Assembly (NCBI GenBank): GCA_017505725.1
Contig: JAFVOR010000049.1
Location: 1-62,927 of the forward strand
Source: Alistipes sp.
Lineage (GTDB): Bacteria; Bacteroidota; Bacteroidia; Bacteroidales; Rikenellaceae
Length of the DNA: 62,927 nt
Reading direction: 5' to 3'
Numbering within the stretch: position 1 is the stretch's first letter; every line of letters starts with the position of its first letter. The notes under the pieces were generated by a model. It was not told the origin of the DNA, searched no databases, and saw only the letters and a list, made by a program, of their open reading frames with translations. The translations under genes and the position numbers were made by a program. This document shows, piece after piece, positions 7,722 to 16,136 of the stretch.

Positions 7722-9077
7722 TTACTTGACATCTATCTCCAGGAAGTCAGGACGAATATCGGGCTCCTGACTCTTGATGACAACATCCGAGAACTTGATA
7801 TTGCGTGCGTGGCGGACAAAGAAACCCTTGGCAGGGAGGATGCCCCACGAAGTGCCCTCGGGATACTTCTTTTCGCGCTCATCGGCCGACTTCTCATATA
7901 TCTTTGGCATCATCTCGGCAGTCACACCGCCCTTCTGGTGGATGGTGATATTGCTTAACTCCACATCCTCAACATAATGGCCGGGGATGCCGGTGATAGA
8001 TGAGCCGATAGGACCGGCATTGTAGACAGTGATATTGCTTAGGCGCACATCTCGGATAGAGCCTACACCCGGCTTCTCGAGCCCCTTCTGATATGGGCGG
8101 GCACGATTTGCAAGGCGCACAAAGATTGGTGCCTGTGTACCCTCAACGGTGAAGTTGCTCACATTGATATTCTCCATCACACCGCCATCGACAATCTCGA
8201 GGGCGATAGCCGAGATACCTATCCACTGACCGCAGAACTTCTCACGCTGGTCGGAGCTTGGCATCACAACGATGTTGTTGATATTGATATTGCGGAAACC
8301 GCCTGTGGTCTCGGTGCCCATCTTCACAGCGTTACAGTGCGACGACACCACGCAGTTCGAGATGGTGATATTCTCACAGAGGCGTGGCGAGGTGCTCTTC
8401 AGCACGATACCATCGTCATCCGAGTCGACAAAGCAGTTCGAGACTATCACATCGTGACAACCGTCGAGATCGAGACCATCGTTATTGAAGTGGTTGCGGT
8501 TGAAGATTGTGACGCCATCTATACGCACGTGGTCGCAAGCGAGATAGTGCTGCATCCAGCAGGGCGAGTTACGCACCGTAATATCACGAATCACGATATT
8601 CTTGCTCTGCACAAAGCGCAAGAGGTGCGGACGGGTGATACCCTCATCCTTGCCTCTGTTGGTGATGAAGTAGCGACCACGACCATCGATAGTTCCGTAG
8701 CCATCGATAACCACATTATCGACCTTGTCGCCATAGATAAGCTGCACGGTGGTGCCTTGCGTGCGCAACGACTTGAAGTCGGTGGCGTATGGGGTGTAGT
8801 CCTCGATGTGGGTACTGCCATAGAGCGTTGCGCCCAGCTCCAGGTGGAGATGGACATTGCTCTTGAGCAGAATAGAGCCAATCTTGTAGTTGCCTGCAGG
8901 CACAACCACACGACCACCGCCCGCCTTCGAACAGGCATCGATAGCCTTCTGAAGGGCTTTGGTGCTATATTTTGTGGTGTCGCTCACGGCACCATACTTC
9001 TTGATGTTGTAGTCGGCAGCACTTGCCATAGCCACCGCAACAAAAAGCATCAAAACAGAGATAAATATTCTCTTCAT
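7722..9077 (-). CDS. Secreted GH28-family polygalacturonase-like glycosidase
   Basis: A 451-residue protein with a signal peptide (cleavage likely after AMASA) and a right-handed parallel beta-helix of the pectinase type. The start of the fold shows the GAVSDTTKYSTKALQKAIDA pattern of GH28 enzymes. The catalytic region carries NNDGLDLDG and DSDDDGI, followed by SSHCNAVKMGTET, corresponding to the NTD, DD and GHG regions; the canonical G-H-G reads S-H-C here, so the exact specificity is uncertain. Known family members cut galacturonan or rhamnogalacturonan. It lies 20 bp after two small secreted genes, likely in one transcript, and agrees with the hexuronate operon at the other end of the window. 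Confidence 0.88.
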   Translation of the reverse strand: MKRIFISVLMLFVAVAMASAADYNIKKYGAVSDTTKYSTKALQKAIDACSKAGGGRVVVPAGNYKIGSILLKSNVHLHLELGATLYGSTHIEDYTPYATDFKSLRTQGTTVQLIYGDKVDNVVIDGYGTIDGRGRYFITNRGKDEGITRPHLLRFVQSKNIVIRDITVRNSPCWMQHYLACDHVRIDGVTIFNRNHFNNDGLDLDGCHDVIVSNCFVDSDDDGIVLKSTSPRLCENITISNCVVSSHCNAVKMGTETTGGFRNININNIVVMPSSDQREKFCGQWIGISAIALEIVDGGVMENINVSNFTVEGTQAPIFVRLANRARPYQKGLEKPGVGSIRDVRLSNITVYNAGPIGSSITGIPGHYVEDVELSNITIHQKGGVTAEMMPKIYEKSADEREKKYPEGTSWGILPAKGFFVRHARNIKFSDVVIKSQEPDIRPDFLEIDVK

Positions 9078-9097
9078 ATTATATTAGATGTTTAGTG

Positions 9098-9550
9098 TTA
9101 AAACTTTGATACTGCACGAACATTGAACGGATTGAGTTTGTAGCTTCCACCACTGCTGCCTGTCATCATACATACAACCCATACACAGTACTTGTCAAAC
9201 TCGGTGGTAGACCAATAGAAGTACGACGGGTGCATTGTCAGTCGTTGACCAACCTCTTGCAGACGCTCGTTGACAACATCGCGCACACTCAGCAAAGCGA
9301 GCAGCTCCTTGTGCGAAGGTATGTACCAACCATCCTTGAGCTGTTCACCCCACTCCATAGCCTTATACCAAGTCATAATGCCCTCGGGCTGGGTGAGAGC
9401 GATAATTGTACCGTGCTTGCCATCCTCCGACACCTCGAATACGACACCCTTCTTGCCGTCGACATCGTAGTAGTCGCCCACCTTATAACTCTGCGCTGAA
9501 AGATTTGCAAAGGCAAACACCGCACAAATCAGCAAAATCATTCTTTTCAT
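9098..9550 (-). CDS. Secreted DUF1566-like protein, paralogue 2
   Basis: 150 residues with a signal peptide ending near LSAQ. The mature part starts SYKVGDYYDVDGKKGVVFEV and ends in a C-type-lectin-like DUF1566 pattern (WYIPSHKELLALL, YWSTTEFD, FNVRAV). It is a tandem duplicate of the gene at 9567-9995, 16 bp upstream, sharing long identical stretches such as GVVFEVSEDGKHG. DUF1566 domains often occur in surface proteins; no activity is known. The pair is probably co-transcribed with the GH28 gene. Confidence 0.8.
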   Translation of the reverse strand: MKRMILLICAVFAFANLSAQSYKVGDYYDVDGKKGVVFEVSEDGKHGTIIALTQPEGIMTWYKAMEWGEQLKDGWYIPSHKELLALLSVRDVVNERLQEVGQRLTMHPSYFYWSTTEFDKYCVWVVCMMTGSSGGSYKLNPFNVRAVSKF

Positions 9551-9566
9551 ATTAGATGAGTTTTAG

Positions 9567-9995
9567 CTAAAATTTCAATATTGGTTGAACATTGAATTTG
9601 TTGCCCTTGTACATAGCACCTCGGCTATCGGTCTTGATGGAGACCATCCACGCACAATCGGGGTTAAACTCGGTGGTAGTCCAATAATATCCACGGATAT
9701 TTGTCATCTTCGGCATCACCTCATCGCGCACCTTCAACAGCACCATCAACTCCTCGTACGAAGGTAGATACCAACCATACTTGAGTTGACTACCCCACTC
9801 CATTGCCTTGCTCCAAGTCATCTTGTCGGATACCAACTCTGTTGAGATGATTTTTCCGTGCTTACCGTCCTCCGACACCTCGAATACAACACCTCGCTTG
9901 CCGTCGACATCATAAATGTCGCCCACCTTGTAGTTCTGAGCCGAAAGGGTCGATATGGCAAGCAGTGCAGTTATCAACAATAATATCTTTTTCAT
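9567..9995 (-). CDS. Secreted DUF1566-like protein, paralogue 1
   Basis: 142 residues, first gene of a leftward three-gene unit ending with GH28. It has a signal peptide (cut near LSAQ) and the same layout as its neighbour: YKVGDIYDVDGKRGVVFEV, WYLPSYEELMVLL, YYWTTTEFN and a closing FNV motif. The two copies have diverged mostly in the middle and C-terminal third. A -7 box (TAACTTTG on the minus strand) stands at 10033-10026. Function unknown; a surface binding or accessory role in polysaccharide use is only suggested by the neighbour. Confidence 0.8.
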   Translation of the reverse strand: MKKILLLITALLAISTLSAQNYKVGDIYDVDGKRGVVFEVSEDGKHGKIISTELVSDKMTWSKAMEWGSQLKYGWYLPSYEELMVLLKVRDEVMPKMTNIRGYYWTTTEFNPDCAWMVSIKTDSRGAMYKGNKFNVQPILKF

Positions 9996-10025
9996 CCGTT
10001 GGGTATTAGATATCTCTTTTCATTA

Positions 10026-10033
10026 CAAAGTTA
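10026..10033 (-). promoter_or_regulatory. -7 box for the leftward DUF1566/GH28 unit
   Basis: TAACTTTG on the minus strand, with a TTG about 19 bp upstream (plus-strand CAA at 10053-10055). It is divergent from the pepP promoter. Confidence 0.65.
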
Positions 10034-10073
10034 CTCTTTTTTTGACAAACAACAACAATTCAAAAAAAATTCA

Positions 10074-10081
10074 TACCTTTG
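10074..10081 (+). promoter_or_regulatory. -7 box for the pepP-led unit
   Basis: TACCTTTG lies 33 nt before the ATG at 10115. No convincing -33 element is seen. Confidence 0.7.
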
Positions 10082-10114
10082 TAGGTAGATAATTCAGATA
10101 AAAACCGATATACT

Positions 10115-11509
10115 ATGTTTAGTGCAAATACCTACAAAAGTCGTCGCGCCGAGTTGCGCAGTCGCATTGGCAACGGATTGATTTTGATTGCAGGCAACAC
10201 CTTTTCGCCCTACAACTATCCGAACAACGCCTACTCCTTCCGTCAGGACTCGACCTTCCTCTACTACTTTGGACTCAACCTGCCCACTTTGATGGCGGTT
10301 ATCGATGCCGAGTCGGGCGAGGAGATGCTCTTTGGCGACGATTTCACTGTCGAGGATATCATCTGGACAGGTCCACAGCCACGCCTTGTGGAGTTGGGCG
10401 CAGAGGTGGGAGTCACCAACTGCCAACCACTCAAGGCACTCGATGGCGTGATTGCCACCGCCTTGAAGCAGGGGCGCAAGATCCACTACCTGCCACCTTA
10501 CCGTGGCGAGAGCAAAATCGAGTTAGCTCGCCTCCTGGGCTTGCCAATTTCGGAGTTGTATAACCACAAGTCTGTCGACTTGATGTTTGCAGTAGCCGAG
10601 ATGCGCGAGGTGAAGTCTGCCGAGGAGATCGAGGCACTCGAGCGTGCCTTCCAGCTTGGCTACGCTATGCACACCACCGCAATGAAGATGTGTAAAGCGG
10701 GTGTTGTCGAGCGAGAGATTGCAGGCGCTATGGAGGGCATTGCCAAGTCGCAGGGCTTGGGCGTATCGTTCCCGAGCATCGTGTCGCAGCACGGTGAGAC
10801 CCTGCACAACCTCAACAGCGACGGTGTATTGGAGGATGGTCGATTGCTCTTGGTAGATGCAGGAGCGGAGTCGCTCGAAAACTACTGTTCGGACCACACC
10901 CGCACCTACCCTGTATCGGGCAAGTTTACGCAGAAGCAGAGAGATATCTACGAGATTGTTTTGCGTGCTCACGACGAGGCACCACAGAATATGAAGGCTG
11001 GCGCAATGTATATGGAGGAGGTACACAAGAAGGCTCTCCTTACGCTTGCAGAGGGTCTGCACGATGTGGGCTTGATCACCTCGTCGGCCGAGGATGCAGT
11101 CGAGGCAGGAGCAATGTATCTCTTTATGCCTCACGGACTTTCGCACGGTATGGGTATGGATGTCCACGACTGCGAAGGTATGGGCGAGCGTAGCTACGAC
11201 TTCTCGGAGATGAAGGAGCGTGCCATCGCCTCGGGCACTTGCGTCTATCGTGCCGCTTGGAAGTTGCGCGAGGGTACCGTTATGAGCAACGAGCCGGGCA
11301 TATACTTCATCCCTGCACTTATCGACAAATCGAAGGCTGATGGACTCTACAAGGGCATTGTCAACTACGACCTTCTCGACGAATATCGCGACTTTGGCGG
11401 CATCCGCATCGAGGATGACATCGTCGTAACTGCCGAGGGTGGTCGCGTAATTGGCGACAAGCATATTCCATCGACCATCGAGGAGCTCGAAGCCGTAGTA
11501 GGAAAATAG
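10115..11509 (+). CDS. pepP: Xaa-Pro aminopeptidase (M24B, PepP-like)
   Basis: A 464-residue cytoplasmic metalloprotease that removes N-terminal residues preceding proline. The N-terminal creatinase-like domain (about 1-170) is followed by the pita-bread catalytic domain. All five metal ligands can be placed: Asp in LLVDAG, Asp in SDHTRT, His in PHGLSHGMG, Glu in SNEPGIY and Glu in GIRIEDD. Length is normal. It is followed after a single base by mqnB, and the next genes overlap by one base, so pepP leads a five-gene rightward unit. Confidence 0.95.
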   Translation: MFSANTYKSRRAELRSRIGNGLILIAGNTFSPYNYPNNAYSFRQDSTFLYYFGLNLPTLMAVIDAESGEEMLFGDDFTVEDIIWTGPQPRLVELGAEVGVTNCQPLKALDGVIATALKQGRKIHYLPPYRGESKIELARLLGLPISELYNHKSVDLMFAVAEMREVKSAEEIEALERAFQLGYAMHTTAMKMCKAGVVEREIAGAMEGIAKSQGLGVSFPSIVSQHGETLHNLNSDGVLEDGRLLLVDAGAESLENYCSDHTRTYPVSGKFTQKQRDIYEIVLRAHDEAPQNMKAGAMYMEEVHKKALLTLAEGLHDVGLITSSAEDAVEAGAMYLFMPHGLSHGMGMDVHDCEGMGERSYDFSEMKERAIASGTCVYRAAWKLREGTVMSNEPGIYFIPALIDKSKADGLYKGIVNYDLLDEYRDFGGIRIEDDIVVTAEGGRVIGDKHIPSTIEELEAVVGK

Positions 11510-11510
11510 T

Positions 11511-12026
11511 ATGATATTAATTTTCCCAACCGAATCGGAGGCGGCACGCTTGAGGGAGGTGCGTCCCGACCTCGATATCCGCATCTGTGGTGTCGGAGCG
11601 GTAGAGTGTGCTACGGAGGTGGCACGCATACTCCGCACCGAGCCGAAGCCATTGCTACTCTGCGGTATAGCAGGGGCGTATGACCGCACCCTGCAAAAGG
11701 GTGATGTCGTAGCAGTTGCCGAGGAGCGATATGCTCATATCTCAACAGGCTATATCGACTCGTACCACGCCACAATCGAAATCGATGGTCTCCCCACCGC
11801 CATAAGCAACACCGTATCGCACTGCGGTATGGAAGCAGAGGGGGCCACCATCGAGAATATGGAGGGTGCAGCACTCTTTGCCCTTGCCAAGGCGGAGGGT
11901 GTGCCTTGCGCCGAGATTCGCGCCATATCGAACTATGTAGGCGAGGAGCGCAGCGATTGGAATATCGAGCTCGCCATCGAGCTCCTTACAAAGACTATTC
12001 TAACCCTTAACATCGAGGAGATATAA
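11511..12026 (+). CDS. mqnB: Futalosine hydrolase-like nucleosidase (MqnB)
   Basis: 171 residues of the MTA/SAH nucleosidase-like phosphorylase fold. Visible motifs are the early GVGAVE, the LLCGIAGAY strand-turn, and the substrate-binding ENMEGAALF, whose Glu contacts the ribose. In the futalosine route to menaquinone, MqnB removes hypoxanthine from futalosine. The assignment over other nucleosidases comes mainly from mqnD two genes downstream. The protein is rather short for the family (usually about 190-220), with loss in the middle of the domain. It begins one base after the pepP stop, and its stop overlaps the GH78 start. Confidence 0.85.
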   Translation: MILIFPTESEAARLREVRPDLDIRICGVGAVECATEVARILRTEPKPLLLCGIAGAYDRTLQKGDVVAVAEERYAHISTGYIDSYHATIEIDGLPTAISNTVSHCGMEAEGATIENMEGAALFALAKAEGVPCAEIRAISNYVGEERSDWNIELAIELLTKTILTLNIEEI

Positions 12027-14680
12027 TGCTAAAACGAGCCGCACTATTGCTTTTACCGTTGTTTCTTATGTCGTTCAGCCGGCTCACGCCTGCGGAGTTG
12101 TCGTGCGAACATCAACAGCAACCTCTTTTAGATATAACGACACCCCGACTATCGTGGAAAAACATCTCCGAGAAAGAGGGCGACAAGCAGAGCGCATATC
12201 GTATTCGCGTCGTAAAGCACGAAGGCGGCAAAGAGGTGGTAGTATGGGATAGTGGCAAGGTACTATCCGACAGCTCCCTATATATTCCATACGGCGGCAA
12301 GACGCTTGTCTCGTCGTGCGACTACTCTTGGCAGGTAAAGGTGTGGGATAGCAACGATAGGGCTTCGCAATGGAGCAAGAGGGCAAAATGGCACACCGGC
12401 AAGCTCTCCTCGAAAGAGTGGAAGGCTCGATGGATAGGCGTTCCGTGGCAAGGCGAAGAGTCCTACGATGCAGAGTGGGCTCGAAAAAGCACCAAAAATC
12501 CACGTGTAACGGCCGAACGTATAAACATAGTATCACCGGCACCTCTTCTACGCAAGGAGTTCGAGATTAGAAAGCGTATTCGCTCTGCGCGATTCTATGG
12601 TACAGGTCTTGGATACTTTGAACTATACCTCAACGGCAAACGCATAGGCAACGACTACTTCTCGCCGAACCAAACAAACTACGACTCCCGCCAATATCTC
12701 GGCACACGAAGAATTGCCGTCGAGGACCCCTTCAACGAGTATCTTGTGATGTACGTAAGCTACGACCTCACGCATCTGATTCAGCGAGGAAGTAACTGTG
12801 TGGGGGCGATTCTTGGCAATGGCTTCTACGATATGCTGGAGTATTGGCCACCAATGGGATATGGTACGCCACGACTCTTTGGCGAGATTGAGATTGAGTA
12901 CGTCGATGGCACACGCGATGTGGTGACAACAGACACCTCGTGGCGTTGTACAAAGAGCGCCATTACGGCTGATCAGATGTTTTATGGTGAGCACTACGAT
13001 GCTCGACTCGAGCACAATGAATGGGCGGAGTGTGGCTATGATGACAGCAAATGGGAGAGGGCTGTAGAGAGGCGCACCCCTCGCGGAAAGCTTGTAGCAC
13101 AAAATGGCCCTGCAGACAGAGTCGTAAGACGATACGCTCCAACCTCCATCACCAAGCAGAAGGATGGTTCGTGGTTGGTAAAGTTCCCTGAGGAGATTTC
13201 GGGTTGGGTAGAGCTGAAAAATTTGGAACTTTCATCGGGGCAAAAGGTCGATATAAAGTATATATGTGAGTCGCTTAATGGAGCAAACTCCTATATCGCC
13301 AATGGTTCGGGCAAAGAGTCCTATCACGCCCGATTTATCTGGTTTGTGTTCTCGCAGGTGGAGATACGCGGCCTTGAGAGATTGCAAGCCGGGCAAGTTG
13401 AGGCCCAAGCGGTAAATTCAGACGTGGCCTCGGTAGCGGAGTTCGAGTGCTCGAATCATCTCTTTAACTCGCTACACAACGCTTGGCGATTGACACAACT
13501 CGACAATATGCACGGAGGTGTGGCAAGCGATTGTCCACAACGAGAGCGTGCACCTTATACAGGCGATGCACAGTTGGCGTGCCAGATGGTGATGCACAAT
13601 TTCGATGCAAGAGCCTTTTACAACAAGTGGATTCGCGACATTCGCGGTGCGCAGCTGGCAAACGGCTATGTACCCAACTCGGCACCTTGGCAACCAGGGT
13701 GCGGCGGAGGTCCGGCGTGGGGTGCAGCAATAGCGGTAATACCGTGGGAGTTCTTTCTGCAGTATGGCGACAAGAGCATAATCGAGGAGAACTACGAGCC
13801 GATAAAACGCTATATCGAATGGATGGACTCGTGGGTTGATGGCGAGGGTATTATGGAGTCGAAAGATGAACAGAAATACAAACGTCTCGGCGACTGGATT
13901 ATGCCTCACAAAAAGTTCCCACACCCTGCTACGGTTCATACCTTTGCATACTATCAGTGCGTAGATATCGCCACCAAAATTGCCGAGGTTTTGGGCATAA
14001 GCAAGGATATTACCCACTACGCTTCGCTTCGCAAACGCACCGTAGAGGCCTATCACAAGCGTTTTTACAATGCTGAAGAGCGTAGCTATGGCAAACACGG
14101 TGCAAATGTTTTCGCCCTATATATGGGTATGCCGAACAACTACCAGCAAGAGGCCCTCGAAGCCCTCAAGCGCGAAATAAACGAGGCGAGTGGACACTTC
14201 ATAACCGGAATTGTAGGTACACGACATATTTTTGATGTGCTGTGCGAAATGGGAGAGGTCGATTTGGCATATTCAATGATGAACAAGCGAACAATCCCAA
14301 GTTTTGGCTATTGGATAGAGCAAGGCTCAACAACGCTGTGGGAGAGCTGGGATGGTAATCCGCGACACTCTCGCAACCACCCTATGTGGGGAGGTGGATT
14401 GGCCTGGTTCTACCGCCATCTCGGAGGATTAAAGCCTCTGGAGGCGGGATATCGCACATTTGAGGTTGCACCAAAGATACCGAAAGGGCTCGACCATTTG
14501 CGCTACTCGCTCAACTCTGTATATGGAGAAATTGAGGTGGTATGGCGTATCGAAAATGGTACATTCTCGCTGGACTGCAAAGTTCCTGTTGGTACTACCG
14601 CAAAGATAAAGCTACCATTTGGCGACCATAGTATAATTACGGCAAAGCCAGGTCGCCACACATTCAAAAGGGAGATATAA
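12026..14680 (+). CDS. Secreted alpha-L-rhamnosidase, GH78
   Basis: 884 residues with an N-terminal signal segment (LLLLPLFLMSFS). The order is a fibronectin-like N domain (AYRIRV, WQVKVWDSNDRASQWS), a beta domain binding the sugar (GLGYFELYLNGKRIG), and the (alpha/alpha)6 barrel. That barrel has DCPQRERAPYTGDAQ, which contains the general acid region of GH78, and later EQGSTTLWESWDG near the second catalytic Glu. It releases rhamnose from rhamnogalacturonan or other glycans. Strikingly, its ATG overlaps the mqnB stop and its stop overlaps the mqnD start, so a periplasmic glycosidase sits inside a menaquinone gene pair. Confidence 0.92.
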   Translation: MLKRAALLLLPLFLMSFSRLTPAELSCEHQQQPLLDITTPRLSWKNISEKEGDKQSAYRIRVVKHEGGKEVVVWDSGKVLSDSSLYIPYGGKTLVSSCDYSWQVKVWDSNDRASQWSKRAKWHTGKLSSKEWKARWIGVPWQGEESYDAEWARKSTKNPRVTAERINIVSPAPLLRKEFEIRKRIRSARFYGTGLGYFELYLNGKRIGNDYFSPNQTNYDSRQYLGTRRIAVEDPFNEYLVMYVSYDLTHLIQRGSNCVGAILGNGFYDMLEYWPPMGYGTPRLFGEIEIEYVDGTRDVVTTDTSWRCTKSAITADQMFYGEHYDARLEHNEWAECGYDDSKWERAVERRTPRGKLVAQNGPADRVVRRYAPTSITKQKDGSWLVKFPEEISGWVELKNLELSSGQKVDIKYICESLNGANSYIANGSGKESYHARFIWFVFSQVEIRGLERLQAGQVEAQAVNSDVASVAEFECSNHLFNSLHNAWRLTQLDNMHGGVASDCPQRERAPYTGDAQLACQMVMHNFDARAFYNKWIRDIRGAQLANGYVPNSAPWQPGCGGGPAWGAAIAVIPWEFFLQYGDKSIIEENYEPIKRYIEWMDSWVDGEGIMESKDEQKYKRLGDWIMPHKKFPHPATVHTFAYYQCVDIATKIAEVLGISKDITHYASLRKRTVEAYHKRFYNAEERSYGKHGANVFALYMGMPNNYQQEALEALKREINEASGHFITGIVGTRHIFDVLCEMGEVDLAYSMMNKRTIPSFGYWIEQGSTTLWESWDGNPRHSRNHPMWGGGLAWFYRHLGGLKPLEAGYRTFEVAPKIPKGLDHLRYSLNSVYGEIEVVWRIENGTFSLDCKVPVGTTAKIKLPFGDHSIITAKPGRHTFKREI

Positions 14681-15456
14681 TGAAACTATCACTACATATT
14701 TCGCCCTGCCCGAATGACACATTCGCATTCGACGCCATCATCAACCATCGCATCGACCACGACTTCGACCTTGCGGTGGAGTACCACGATATCGAGGAGT
14801 TGAACGAGGGTGTATTGCGTGGCGAGCCCGACATCTCAAAGATCAGTTATGCGGTCTATCCCCTTGTGCAAGATAGATATGCGCTGCTCGATAGCGGCTC
14901 GGCACTTGGTCGTGGCAATGGTCAGTTGCTCGTGCGACGCAAGGGCGAAACCACCCCAATACGCACCGTCGCTTCGCCAGGTCTGAACACTACGGCAAAC
15001 GCACTGTTGCGTCGCTACTTCCCCGAGATTAAGGAGGTGCGACAGATGCTCTTCTCCGAAATTGCCGAGGCAGTTGAGCGAGGAGATGTGGATGCTGGCG
15101 TGCTGATTCACGAAGGCAGATTTGTCTACGAGCGTCGCAATCTGGAGTTGGTTGCCGATCTCGGAAAATTGTGGGAAAGCGAGACAAATCTACCTCTTCC
15201 ACTCGGCGCTATTATCGTTAAACGAGAAATTGACAAAAATACAATATCGAAATTCGATAACCTATTATCAAAAAGTGTCAAATTCGCCTTCGACAATCCA
15301 CTCACATCGCGCAGTTTCGTGAAAGAGCACGCACAAGAGTTGGAAGACGAGGTTATCGACAAGCACATCGCACTCTTTGTCAACGACTACACCATTTCGC
15401 TCGGCGAGGAGGGGCGCAAGGCGGTAGAGAGGTTACTGAACACTCAAAACCTTTAA
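14680..15456 (+). CDS. mqnD: 1,4-dihydroxy-6-naphthoate synthase (MqnD)
   Basis: 258 residues of the periplasmic-binding-protein-like MqnA/MqnD fold. It starts with the diagnostic SPCPNDTFAFDA and has ISKISYAVYP, ALGRGNGQLLV and GVLIHEGRF, all typical of MqnD rather than MqnA. The enzyme converts cyclic de-hypoxanthine futalosine to 1,4-dihydroxy-6-naphthoate in menaquinone synthesis. mqnA, mqnC and mqnE are not in the window. Its ATG overlaps the stop of the GH78 gene. Confidence 0.95.
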   Translation: MKLSLHISPCPNDTFAFDAIINHRIDHDFDLAVEYHDIEELNEGVLRGEPDISKISYAVYPLVQDRYALLDSGSALGRGNGQLLVRRKGETTPIRTVASPGLNTTANALLRRYFPEIKEVRQMLFSEIAEAVERGDVDAGVLIHEGRFVYERRNLELVADLGKLWESETNLPLPLGAIIVKREIDKNTISKFDNLLSKSVKFAFDNPLTSRSFVKEHAQELEDEVIDKHIALFVNDYTISLGEEGRKAVERLLNTQNL

Positions 15457-15460
15457 GAGT

Positions 15461-16135
15461 ATGAGCAGAACGAAACTGGCAGTGAATGCACTCACAAAGT
15501 ATGTGGCGGGGGCGGCATTGATGGGCGCACCGCTATTTCTCTCGGCCGGCACACTCCACTACCGAGGTGCGTGGTTACTGCTTGGTCTGCTGATGATTCC
15601 TATGCTGATTTTGGGCATAGGGTTGCTCATACTCTCGCCCGAACTACTCGAGCGCAGACTCAACTCAAAAGAGAAGCGCAAAAAGCAGAGTGGTGTGGTG
15701 CGACTTTCGGGACTTTCGTTTATCGTCGGCTTCGTCGTGGCAGGTCTTGACCATCGCTTCGGATGGAGCGCAGCACCCAGCGAGCTGGTCATTGGCAGCT
15801 CGGCACTCTTGCTACTCTCCTACTTGGGCTATATGGAGGTGATGCGTGAGAATATTTGGCTCTTGCGTACCATCGAGGTAGCAGAGAATCAGAAGGTTAT
15901 CGACACAGGGCTCTACTCGGTAGTGCGCCATCCGATGTATCTCTTCACGCTGCTGCTATTCCTCTCGATGCCGCTTGTGTTAGGTTCGATATGGGCACTC
16001 ATACCATTCGCCATCAACATCCCCGTCATTGTCATAAGAACACTCGACGAGGAGCGACTCCTCAAAGCCGAACTCGAGGGGTACACCGACTACTGCAATC
16101 GAGTAAAGTGGCGCATACTGCCACTCATATGGTAG
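15461..16135 (+). CDS. Membrane-bound isoprenylcysteine-methyltransferase-like protein
   Basis: 224 residues with about five membrane segments. The C-terminal third has the family signature GLYSVVRHPMY followed by hydrophobic helices and EERLLKAELEGYTDYCNRVKWRILP, as in ICMT/PEMT-type SAM-dependent methyltransferases. Bacterial members act on lipids or unknown small molecules. It begins 4 bp after mqnD and is probably the last gene of that unit; a link to quinone metabolism is possible but unproven. Its stop is one base from the stop of the convergent GH2 gene, with no room for a terminator. Confidence 0.8.
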   Translation: MSRTKLAVNALTKYVAGAALMGAPLFLSAGTLHYRGAWLLLGLLMIPMLILGIGLLILSPELLERRLNSKEKRKKQSGVVRLSGLSFIVGFVVAGLDHRFGWSAAPSELVIGSSALLLLSYLGYMEVMRENIWLLRTIEVAENQKVIDTGLYSVVRHPMYLFTLLLFLSMPLVLGSIWALIPFAINIPVIVIRTLDEERLLKAELEGYTDYCNRVKWRILPLIW

Positions 16136-16136
16136 A

